Assembly: GCA_013152945.1 (NCBI GenBank)
Contig: JAADFL010000115.1
Span: 1-24,537 of the forward strand
DNA length: 24,537 nt
Origin: Deltaproteobacteria bacterium
GTDB taxonomy: Bacteria > Myxococcota_A > JAADFL01
Direction of reading: 5' to 3'
The position numbers and the translations under genes are program-made. The notes under the pieces were generated by a model. The model was not told where the DNA came from, searched no databases, and saw nothing but the letters and a program-made list of their open reading frames with translations. Shown here piece by piece: positions 13,659 through 21,451 of the stretch (position 1 is its first letter; every line of letters starts with the position of its first letter).

Positions 13659-15065
13659 TCAATTCCCCGGCCCCGTGCCTTTGGTCCGAATGTCGTACTT
13701 TTGGATCCTGTACAACAGCACATGTCGTGGTATTCGCAGGAATCTGGCGGTCCTGGACTGGTTATAGCCGTTCATCTCCAGGGCATTCTCTATGATTGTT
13801 TTTTCAAGTGAGGCCAGGGCCGCGCCGCCGGCAGGCACCGCTATTGTAAAACCATCTCCCGTTCTTCCAACGGCGCCGCCTCCTCCTGTATCGGCCGACT
13901 CCTTTCCGGTTCTTGCAAAATCCAATATGCCTTCCAAGTCCCGGCTGGTAAGTTTGTTGGAATCGGCCAGCACCGCAAGCCTGCGGCACACATTCTGAAG
14001 CTCCCGCACGTTGCCGGGCCAGTCATATTCCCCGATGGCCCTGTTGAAATCCTTGGTAAGTTCGAAGTGCCTGTCCTTCGCGTATTTTGAGAGAAACACC
14101 TCGGCCAACAAGGTTATGTCGGTCATCCTCCGGCGCAAGGCGGGAATCCATACAGGCACTACAGACAGCCTGAAAAACAAGTCCTCCCTGAACCTGCCTG
14201 CTGAAACGTCTTCTTCCAGGTCCCTGTTGGTTGCTGCTATGACCCGCACGTCAACGGGCACAGGCTCCTCGCTTCCCACCACATCCACGGTTCGCTCCTG
14301 CAGGACCCGCAGCAACCTGGGCTGAAGCTCTACCGGAAGTTCTCCGACTTCATCCAGGAATATGGTCCCGCCTGAAGCGGACCTGAACTTGCCCTGCCTG
14401 TCTCTGGCTGCGCCTGTGAAGGCACCCTTTACGTGGCCGAATAGTTCGCTTTCCAGCAGGTCCTTTGGAAGTGCGGCGCAATTGACGGTGACGAAGGGTC
14501 CCGCAGCTCGCTCACTTTTCCTATGGATCCTCCTGGCCAGGAGTTCCTTGCCGGTTCCGGTCTCTCCAAGTATCAACACGGTTGCATCCGTCGTGGCCAC
14601 CCTGTCCGCAAGCTCCACCACCTCCTCCATGGCCTTGGAGCTGTAAACCATGTCGACTTCCGTACCGCCCCGCTCCAGGTTCTTCACCTTTTCCTTGAGG
14701 CCTGCGAATTCCAGTGCCTTGCCTACCACCAGCTTCAAGTGGTCTCTGCCGGCCGGCTTGGGAAGAAAATCGAACGCACCTGCCTTCATGGCCTCGACGG
14801 CTGTCTTGATGTCTCCGAACGCTGTTATCACCACGACCACAGTATCGGGCGATTTGCGCTTGATCTCCTTCATTAACTGCATGCCGTCCATGCCGGGCAT
14901 CTTCAGATCAGTAAGCACAACCTTGTGAAGGTCATGTCTGAATGCGGCGAGTCCCTGCTTGCCGCCGGCTGCAGCGTCTACGCCGAATCCCGCCTCTTCC
15001 AGGTGGTACCTAACCACCTCTCTGAAGCTCTCATCATCGTCGACGAGCAGAATCCTCGTATTCAT
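13659..15065 (-). CDS. NtrC-family sigma-54 response regulator of the efflux operon
   Basis: 468 residues; GGAGG precedes the ATG. Receiver: DDD (9-11), D53 and K103. AAA+ domain: Walker A GETGTGK (167-173), GAFTGA (214-219) and Walker B IFLDEVGE (235-242). A Gly-rich linker leads to a Fis-type helix-turn-helix near the C-terminus ([20 protein letters not shown]). It lies 16 bp after cusA and just before a membrane kinase, so the pair probably senses Cu/Ag or envelope stress and controls the operon in ZraSR style. The sigma-54 element before cusC fits this. CusR, the usual regulator of cusCBA, is instead an OmpR-type protein. Confidence 0.94.
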   Translation of the reverse strand: MNTRILLVDDDESFREVVRYHLEEAGFGVDAAAGGKQGLAAFRHDLHKVVLTDLKMPGMDGMQLMKEIKRKSPDTVVVVITAFGDIKTAVEAMKAGAFDFLPKPAGRDHLKLVVGKALEFAGLKEKVKNLERGGTEVDMVYSSKAMEEVVELADRVATTDATVLILGETGTGKELLARRIHRKSERAAGPFVTVNCAALPKDLLESELFGHVKGAFTGAARDRQGKFRSASGGTIFLDEVGELPVELQPRLLRVLQERTVDVVGSEEPVPVDVRVIAATNRDLEEDVSAGRFREDLFFRLSVVPVWIPALRRRMTDITLLAEVFLSKYAKDRHFELTKDFNRAIGEYDWPGNVRELQNVCRRLAVLADSNKLTSRDLEGILDFARTGKESADTGGGGAVGRTGDGFTIAVPAGGAALASLEKTIIENALEMNGYNQSRTARFLRIPRHVLLYRIQKYDIRTKGTGPGN

Positions 15066-15081
15066 AATGCCTCCAGTGGCC

Positions 15082-18000
15082 CTAACCGCGTTTCCGCCGC
15101 AGACTCCATTGCCGCCACATCATGTACACAGCAGGAAGTATGATAAGTGTCAATACCGTCGATGACAGTAGGCCCCCGACCATGGGCGCTGCGATCCGCT
15201 TCATAACCCTGGTGCCTGTCTCGGTGCCGAACATTATGGGTAGTAGTCCTATCATGGTGGTTGCCACGGTCATGAGCTTGGGTCTTACCCTTTCCACGGC
15301 GCCTTCGGTAATCGCCGATTTCAACTCTGCAAGTCCGAGCAGCCTTCCCTGTTTTTTCCACCTGTTATACGATTCGTCCAGGTACACCAGCATTACCACT
15401 CCTGTCTCTGTCGCAAGCCCTGCAAGAGCTATGAAACCCACTGCGACCGCAACCGAAACGTTGTACCCGGCCAGGTACATGAGCCACACGCCGCCCACCA
15501 TGCTGAACGGGAGGGTCAGCATAACTATAAGCGACTCCGTGATATTCCTGAAGTGCAGGTACAGCAGAAAAAATATGATTGCCAGGGTAAGCGGTACCAC
15601 TACGGAGAGCTTCTTGTTGGCCCTTTCCATGAACTCGTACTGGCCCGACCACGCTATGGACACGCCTTCGGGCAGGTCCACTGCCCCGGCTACCGTCTTC
15701 TTTGCCGCCTCAACGTACCCGCCCACATCGGAGCCCTTTATGTCAACGAAGATCCAGGCTGTTCGCTTCGCGTTCTCACTCTTTATAGCCGGTGGCCCGC
15801 TGGTGATCTTCAAGTCGGCGACTTGTGCGAGAGGCACGTAACTCCCGGTGGGCGTGGGCACGGCCACTTCTTTGAGCTTGTCCAGGCTCGATCGGATTTC
15901 CCTCGGGTAACGCAGGTTTATCGGGTAACGTTCCAATCCTTCCACGGTCCAGCCGATGTTCATGCCGCCGATGGCGCCTTTAACCACGTCTTGCACGTCT
16001 CCTACGGTCAAGCCGTATCTGGCCGCGTCCTTGCGCCTCACGTCTATGTCTATGTAACTTCCTCCAACCACTCTCTCGGAATATACGGATGCGGTGTTCT
16101 TCACACCCTTGAGCACTGCCTCGATCCTTTCACCCACCTTGGAAAGCACGGCCAGGTCCGGGCCCATCAACTTGACACCAACCGGCGTCTTGATGCCCGT
16201 GGCCAGCATGTCAATCCTGGTCTTTATGGGCATGGTCCAGGCATTTGTGAGGCCGGGTATCCTTACCATCTTGTCCAGCTCGGAAATAATGTCCTCGATG
16301 GTCTTGCCCTTCGGCCACTCATCCTGAGGCTTGAGTAAGATCGTCGTTTCTATCATGGACAACGGGGCCGGATCCGTTGCCGTTTCGGCCCTGCCTATCT
16401 TGCCAAGCACGTTTGCCACCTGGGGGTGCCTGGCTATGATGCGATCGGTCTGTTGCAGCAATTCCTTTGCCTTGGTTATGCTTATGCCGGGCGGTGTGGT
16501 GGGCATGTACAGCAGGTCTCCCTCGTTGAGTGGGGGCATGAACTCGCTTCCCAGCCTGGAGTAGGGCAGCCATGTCAATGCGGTCAGCAACAACGCGGCC
16601 AGGACCACTGATTTCGGGAACCGCAGGACCATACGGATCACCGGCCCGTACAGCCAGATGAAAAATCTGCTGATAGGATTCTTCGACTCGCTGATAACCT
16701 TTCCGCGCACGAAATAGTACATGAGCACCGGTATCACTGTGACGGCCAGGATGGATGATGCTGCCATTGCGAATGTTTTTGTGTACGCAAGGGGCGAGAA
16801 CAGCCTGCCCTCCTGCTGCTCCAGGGTGAACACGGGCAGAAAACTCACGGTCACGATGACCAGGGAGAAGAAGAGGGCCGGTCCCACCTCCTTGGATGAT
16901 GATATCACCAGCTCTAGCTGCGAAGACTCCTTGTCCCGCTCCTTGTGCTTGTGCAGGTTTTCCACCATTACCACTGACGCATCCACCATTACTCCTATGG
17001 CGATGGCTATACCTCCCAGGCTCATGATATTGGCGTTGATGCCCATGAGCTTCATGATTGCGAAACTCGCGAGTATGCCCACAGGCAAGGTGAACACAGC
17101 CACGAACGCAGAGCGCAGGTGGAGCAGGAACACCAGTATGATGAGCGCAACCACCACGATCTCCTCAACCAGCTTGTTTTTCAGGGTGTCGATGGCCTTC
17201 TCTATCAGGTTGGACCTGTCGTACGCCGTGTGAATCTCCACTCCCTCGGGCAGGCCGGGCTTGAGTTCCTCCAATCTCTTCTTCACCCTTTCTATGACTT
17301 TGAGCGCATTCTCTCCGAACCTTATGACCACTATGCCGGCTACGACCTCGCCCTCGCCGTTCAGGTCGATTACACCTCGCCTGATGTCCGGACCCAGGTG
17401 TATATTCGCAACCTGTGATAAGAGCACCGGTGTCCCGGTACCGGGATCCACGGCCACCGGTACGGCCTTGAGGTCGTCTATGGACCTGATATAGCCCTTG
17501 CCCCTAACCATGTACTCGCGCTCCCCCATTTCCAGGAGCCGGCCGCCTACTTCGACGTTCGACCTCTTTATCGCCTGGTTTACCTTTTTAAGGGAGATGC
17601 CGTACGCGCGCAGCTTTTCCGGGTCCACCTCTATCTGATACTGCTTGACGAAACCTCCTGCAGAGGCCACCTCTGCCACGCCGGGCAGGCTCATGAGTTC
17701 GTACCTCAAGTACCAGTCCTGTATGGATCTTAGTTGTGCAAGGTCATGGCGATCAGATGTCAGGGCATACATGTACACCCAACCAACGCCGGTTGCGTCC
17801 GGGCCGAGCTGCGGGGTCACGCCGTTGGGCAACCTTCCCTGCACGAAGTTGAGGTATTCAAGTACCCTGGACCTGGCCCAGTACAGGTCTGTGCCGTCTT
17901 CGAAGATGATGTAAACCATGGATATGCCGAAGAACGAGTATCCCCTGACGGTTCTGGCGTAAGGGACGGACAGCATGGCCGTAGTGAGAGGATACGTGAC

Positions 18001-18192
18001 CTGGTCCTCCACCACCTGGGGGGCCTGGCCGGGATACTCGGTGTATACTATCACCTGGACATCGGACAGATCCGGTATGGCGTCCACAGGTGTCTCCATC
18101 ATGGCCCACACACCCACCGCTGTCAGGACACCGGTCAGGAACAAGACAATTATCCTGTTCTTGACGCTGGCCTCAATAACCTTGGAAATCAT
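15082..18192 (-). CDS. cusA: CusA-type heavy-metal RND efflux pump (Cu(I)/Ag(I))
   Basis: 1036 residues, full length for the heavy-metal RND family, with AAGGAGAGG before the ATG. It starts with a typical first membrane helix after [19 protein letters not shown] and has the TM4 motif [13 protein letters not shown] (D404 and E411, corresponding to the proton-relay acidic residues of CusA). The three methionines that bind Cu(I)/Ag(I) in E. coli CusA are matched in context: M563 (LLYMPT), M613 (LSMIET) and M662 (RIDMLATG). This favours Cu/Ag over Zn/Co/Cd. It moves metal from periplasm or cytoplasm out of the cell with the membrane-fusion and outer-membrane proteins encoded upstream in the same operon. 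Confidence 0.95.
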   Translation of the reverse strand: MISKVIEASVKNRIIVLFLTGVLTAVGVWAMMETPVDAIPDLSDVQVIVYTEYPGQAPQVVEDQVTYPLTTAMLSVPYARTVRGYSFFGISMVYIIFEDGTDLYWARSRVLEYLNFVQGRLPNGVTPQLGPDATGVGWVYMYALTSDRHDLAQLRSIQDWYLRYELMSLPGVAEVASAGGFVKQYQIEVDPEKLRAYGISLKKVNQAIKRSNVEVGGRLLEMGEREYMVRGKGYIRSIDDLKAVPVAVDPGTGTPVLLSQVANIHLGPDIRRGVIDLNGEGEVVAGIVVIRFGENALKVIERVKKRLEELKPGLPEGVEIHTAYDRSNLIEKAIDTLKNKLVEEIVVVALIILVFLLHLRSAFVAVFTLPVGILASFAIMKLMGINANIMSLGGIAIAIGVMVDASVVMVENLHKHKERDKESSQLELVISSSKEVGPALFFSLVIVTVSFLPVFTLEQQEGRLFSPLAYTKTFAMAASSILAVTVIPVLMYYFVRGKVISESKNPISRFFIWLYGPVIRMVLRFPKSVVLAALLLTALTWLPYSRLGSEFMPPLNEGDLLYMPTTPPGISITKAKELLQQTDRIIARHPQVANVLGKIGRAETATDPAPLSMIETTILLKPQDEWPKGKTIEDIISELDKMVRIPGLTNAWTMPIKTRIDMLATGIKTPVGVKLMGPDLAVLSKVGERIEAVLKGVKNTASVYSERVVGGSYIDIDVRRKDAARYGLTVGDVQDVVKGAIGGMNIGWTVEGLERYPINLRYPREIRSSLDKLKEVAVPTPTGSYVPLAQVADLKITSGPPAIKSENAKRTAWIFVDIKGSDVGGYVEAAKKTVAGAVDLPEGVSIAWSGQYEFMERANKKLSVVVPLTLAIIFFLLYLHFRNITESLIVMLTLPFSMVGGVWLMYLAGYNVSVAVAVGFIALAGLATETGVVMLVYLDESYNRWKKQGRLLGLAELKSAITEGAVERVRPKLMTVATTMIGLLPIMFGTETGTRVMKRIAAPMVGGLLSSTVLTLIILPAVYMMWRQWSLRRKRG

Positions 18193-18216
18193 GTCGATTC
18201 CTCTCCTTTATAATCC

Positions 18217-19683
18217 TTACTTTTTTCTCTCGACCAGGTTCATGCCGCATATCGGGCATGTTCCAGGGTGGTCCTGGACCACCTGGGGATGCATGGAGCA
18301 GGTCCAGTACGTATCCTTTTCCTGATTGCCGGCCTTAAAGGTTTCCTTTTTTTCTTCATCATGTCCGGTAGTACCATTGCCCAGGGATTTGTCCGGCTTT
18401 TGCAGGCCCGCGGACAATAGCTTCCTCACCGCTTCCCGGAGCTTGGATTCGGAATCGAGCATGAACTGGCCCGATACCACCACTACCTCGCCTTGTTTCA
18501 GTCCAGATAGAACCTCGGTCACATCCCCGTCACCGTGCAGGCCGGTGACCACTTCGCGGGCCTCGTACCTGCCGGGCCTTGGGCTCACAAAGACCACCTG
18601 CCTCTCGCCCGTGTCGATCACCGCCTCGTCCGGGATTGCGAGCACGTCGTGCTTTGGTTGCGCGTGTATCCAGACAGTGGCGAACATTCCGGGCTTTAGT
18701 TCAATGCCTGGATTGTCGAATTCGAGCCTGATCGTCAGGGTCCTGGTTCTCCTGTTCAACGTGGGGTAAATATATGACACCCTGCCGGAGAACCTGTCGC
18801 CTTTCAGGAAAGATAGTTCCATTGATGCTTCCAGTCCCTCTTTCACCCAGGGAGCCTGGAACTCGTACACCTCGGCCTTGACCCAAATCTTCTTCAGGTC
18901 ACCGATCCTGTACAGGTCTTTGCCTGCCTGGACCCGTCCACCTTCAACCACTGCTTTGTGAAGCACGTACCCGCGGGCGGGGGATTTTATCACCACGTTT
19001 CTCTTGACCCTGCGTTTTTTGAGCACGCTCTCTATGAAGTCTTCCGGCAGGTCCCACAACCTCAACCTTTCTTCCGCCGACTTGAGCAACTCCCGGTCCG
19101 AACCTGCCGCCTTGGCGGCTATTATTAGTTCTTTTTGGGCAGTCACCAACTCGGGCGAGTACATGCTGAACAGGGCCTGGCCCCGCCTTACCCGGTCGCC
19201 TGTCCTGTCCACGAATACCTTTTCGACCCAGCCGGAAAACCGCAGGTTGACCACGGATATCCTGTCCTCTGCCACATCCACCATTCCTACGGTCCGTATG
19301 GATTTTCGAATGTCTCTTTTCTCCACCTTCTCCACTCTCACGCCCATGTTCTGCATGACTACAGGGTTTATGATGATGGCTGATTCATCCCTGCCGCCGC
19401 TGTTTTTTTTCTGATCTTCGTCCTCGTAAACCGGCACGAGGTCCATGCCCATAGGTGACTTGCCCGGCTTGTCCCGGATGTAAGTGGGATCCATCGGCGC
19501 AACCCAGTACTTGATTTTCTTGCCTTTCTCACCCGTAAGGGAGCCTTTGTGGCCCTTTGCCGCCGGCTCGGCAGCGCCGCTTCTTGGAACATTGCTCCAT
19601 AGAAACAGGCTGGTCGTTGCCACGAACACGGAAACCAGTATGGTTAAACGCAGTCGGCCCCCCTTGTTTGCATTGCTTCTCAT
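18217..19683 (-). CDS. cusB: CusB-type periplasmic adaptor with two heavy-metal-binding domains
   Basis: 488 residues; its ATG overlaps the cusC stop (ATGA). An N-terminal membrane anchor or signal (about 11-30) is followed by a YWVAPMDP...SPMGMDLVPVY segment (59-86), the heavy-metal-binding domain of CusB-like adaptors with methionines but no cysteines. The barrel-sandwich, helical hairpin and beta-barrel domains of a membrane-fusion protein follow, for example GYVLHKAVVEGGRVQAGKDL. A second domain of the same family ends the protein: YWTCSMHP and CPICGMNLVE, with C462, M464, H465, C476, C479 and M481. It bridges CusA and CusC and can hand metal to the pump. Confidence 0.93.
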   Translation of the reverse strand: MRSNANKGGRLRLTILVSVFVATTSLFLWSNVPRSGAAEPAAKGHKGSLTGEKGKKIKYWVAPMDPTYIRDKPGKSPMGMDLVPVYEDEDQKKNSGGRDESAIIINPVVMQNMGVRVEKVEKRDIRKSIRTVGMVDVAEDRISVVNLRFSGWVEKVFVDRTGDRVRRGQALFSMYSPELVTAQKELIIAAKAAGSDRELLKSAEERLRLWDLPEDFIESVLKKRRVKRNVVIKSPARGYVLHKAVVEGGRVQAGKDLYRIGDLKKIWVKAEVYEFQAPWVKEGLEASMELSFLKGDRFSGRVSYIYPTLNRRTRTLTIRLEFDNPGIELKPGMFATVWIHAQPKHDVLAIPDEAVIDTGERQVVFVSPRPGRYEAREVVTGLHGDGDVTEVLSGLKQGEVVVVSGQFMLDSESKLREAVRKLLSAGLQKPDKSLGNGTTGHDEEKKETFKAGNQEKDTYWTCSMHPQVVQDHPGTCPICGMNLVERKK

Positions 19684-21008
19684 GGTTTTTTCTCCTGTAC
19701 AATGTTTGAACCGAACAACTTGCTTCCCACAACCGCTTCCAGCTTTGCCGCATTCACCAGGAAGCTCGAGTGCGCCTTCTCCACGGTCCTTTCGAAATCG
19801 AGCAGGCGGAGTTCCGCCCTAAAAAGGGTGGCAAAGTCCGCCCTGTCGGCCTGGTAGGCCGCCAGGGTCATCTCGAGCGTCCTCTGTGCCTCGGGAATCA
19901 GCCTGGATTCGTACGATTCTATCTTTCCGGCAGCTCGCTTCATGGTGGAAAGGTGTACCTGTATCTGTGCCGCAATCTTGTCGGCAATCGAACTCGCACC
20001 CAGTACCCGGGCTTCTGCAAGCAAATCCTGGGATTCACTGTCGTGCGAGGACCTCGAGGTATAGTCGAACGGTATGGGTACGGACAATCCCAGGCTGAAG
20101 AAGTCCGTGCCCCCGTCTATTCCGGCCTGTGCCCTGAACCTATACCCTGCCCACACCGTAAAATCGGGCCATCTCTCGTATGCAACCTGTTTCGCCCGGA
20201 TTCTGTGCTCTTTGGCCTGTTCGCGCATCAGCCTTAACAACGGGCGATTGACACGTGCCGAATTGAGCAGGTCCCGGTCCGGAGGCAGCATGCGTAGCAT
20301 GCGCGTCATGTTTTCGACATCCGGGAACTCCTGCGGAGTACGAATTACTGTGGTGACATCCCTGTGCAGGGCCTCGTTCAATTCAGCGGTCAATACACTG
20401 TCCTGCTGATCGTAATCCTCTAGATCGTCCTCCAGCCTGTGCCTTGCGACCTGGAGGTTCATCACGTCGTGCTGCCCTATGCTGCCCACGGTATACTTGG
20501 CTCTTGCGCTCTCTTCGAGTTGCTTTACGAGCAACACGTGCCTGCCCGTGATGTTGCGCAGGTTCCTGACCAGTGTCAGCCTCCAGTAGATTGCATGGAC
20601 CGAGGCCACGAGCTGGTTTCGCGCCTCATCGAGAGCCAGACTGCGAACCCGCTGTGCAGCCTCGTAGGTCGCCTTGCGAAGCTCGTTCTTGCCCGGCAAC
20701 GTTATCTTCTGAGCAAGCTTGACCAGGATACCGCTCATGGCAGAGTCGCCCAGGGACCAGGTGTCCCAAGGCACGTTGCTGTACTCGACACTGATGACAG
20801 GATCGTTCCACTTCACCGCTGCCTCGGCCTTTTGTCCCAGGGATTGGATCTGCTTCACCATTGAAGCAAGGCTTGGATTTGCTTTCACCGCCTGCTCTGC
20901 AAGGTCGCCTGGATCATCAATGGACCTGGAATCCTGTCCAGCCCCTGCGGACAGAGCAGCAACTATTGTGACCACCAATTTTAGGATGGCGAATCCATAA
21001 GTGCTCAT
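19680..21008 (-). CDS. cusC: CusC/TolC-family outer-membrane efflux protein
   Basis: 442 residues from the ATG at 21008, chosen because AGGAGG (21019-21024, minus strand) precedes it and MSTYGFAILKLVVTIVAA then forms a signal peptide; a start 10 codons upstream has no such site. There is no lipobox cysteine, unlike E. coli CusC. The rest shows two long helical repeats of the TolC family, with EQAVKANPSLASMVKQIQSL near the start, LARAKY-like segments (LEESARAKYTVGSIGQHDVM) and AYQADRADFATLFRAELRLL in the second half. It forms the outer-membrane duct of the tripartite pump and is the first gene of the five-gene operon. Confidence 0.9.
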   Translation of the reverse strand: MSTYGFAILKLVVTIVAALSAGAGQDSRSIDDPGDLAEQAVKANPSLASMVKQIQSLGQKAEAAVKWNDPVISVEYSNVPWDTWSLGDSAMSGILVKLAQKITLPGKNELRKATYEAAQRVRSLALDEARNQLVASVHAIYWRLTLVRNLRNITGRHVLLVKQLEESARAKYTVGSIGQHDVMNLQVARHRLEDDLEDYDQQDSVLTAELNEALHRDVTTVIRTPQEFPDVENMTRMLRMLPPDRDLLNSARVNRPLLRLMREQAKEHRIRAKQVAYERWPDFTVWAGYRFRAQAGIDGGTDFFSLGLSVPIPFDYTSRSSHDSESQDLLAEARVLGASSIADKIAAQIQVHLSTMKRAAGKIESYESRLIPEAQRTLEMTLAAYQADRADFATLFRAELRLLDFERTVEKAHSSFLVNAAKLEAVVGSKLFGSNIVQEKKP

Positions 21009-21037
21009 CTGCTTGAAACCTCCTGCCGCCATTAACA

Positions 21038-21053
21038 AGCAAAACAGGGGCCA
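21038..21053 (-). promoter_or_regulatory. Candidate sigma-54 promoter of the cusCBA-regulator-kinase operon
   Basis: On the minus strand TGGCCCC-TGTT-TTGCT matches the -24 TGGC and the full -12 TTGCW block with exact 12-bp GG-to-GC spacing. The predicted +1 is near 21027, leaving a 19-base leader that holds AGGAGG and then the cusC ATG at 21008. The distances fit a functional promoter closely, and the operon encodes its own sigma-54 activator. Confidence 0.6.
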
Positions 21054-21076
21054 AATGGCATGTAGACTTTATCTAA

Positions 21077-21115
21077 TTGTTATATCAACAACTATTCTGT
21101 TATCGTATTAACAGA
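21077..21115. promoter_or_regulatory. Two dyads upstream of the cus promoter, candidate activator-binding sites
   Basis: TCTGTTA-N6-TAACAGA (21096-21115) is a perfect 7-bp dyad centred about -79 from the predicted cusC start. TTGTT-N5-AACAA (21077-21091) is a 5-bp dyad centred about -57. Both contain TGTTAT followed by an AACA half-site, suggesting paired sites for one dimeric regulator, most simply the response regulator at 13659-15065. Confidence 0.5.
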
Positions 21116-21451
21116 TGCGCAGTCGAAGGAGAATTTGTGGAATAATCCACACCTGGTGCTGAATACTATTGAACAGCAGGGCTTTAATAAGACGATACAA
21201 CCAGGTGAACACAATCCCGCCAACCCGAGCCCTTTATAATTAAGTTAACTCTCCCTTTTGCGGCAAACGGCATTATTGATGCTTTATGTTCTTTGACAGC
21301 GGGTAACCGAAGCCCGTTTTTCCGGCCTGGACATGAGTCGGCACAATTAATAGAATACATTCCAATATCGAATGAGTCGGCACGCTCAGGAATGAAACAC
21401 TCCATTTTACAGTTGTGCCATGAGATACAGGGGAGATATGGGAGAACCAAG
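21116..21451. other. Intergenic region before the cysteine-rich lipoprotein gene
   Basis: 336 bases between the divergent cus operon and the lipoprotein gene, partly AT-rich (21220-21260). It contains a 12-bp direct repeat (21333-21383) and a perfect TTGACA at 21293-21298, but I see no matching -10 at normal distance. The reading frame of the lipoprotein stays open through part of this stretch, but the sequence there lacks a ribosome binding site and protein character. Confidence 0.5.
21333..21383 (+). repeat. 12-bp direct repeat ATGAGTCGGCAC, 39 bp apart
   Basis: The same 12 bases occur at 21333-21344 and 21372-21383, upstream of the lipoprotein start at 21452. The 39-bp offset is close to four helical turns, so a regulator could bind both copies on about the same face. 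A simple duplication is also possible. Confidence 0.45.

Noticed and set aside
21293-21298. TTGACA as -35 of a lipoprotein promoter
   Set aside because: No acceptable -10 hexamer lies 16-18 bp downstream.
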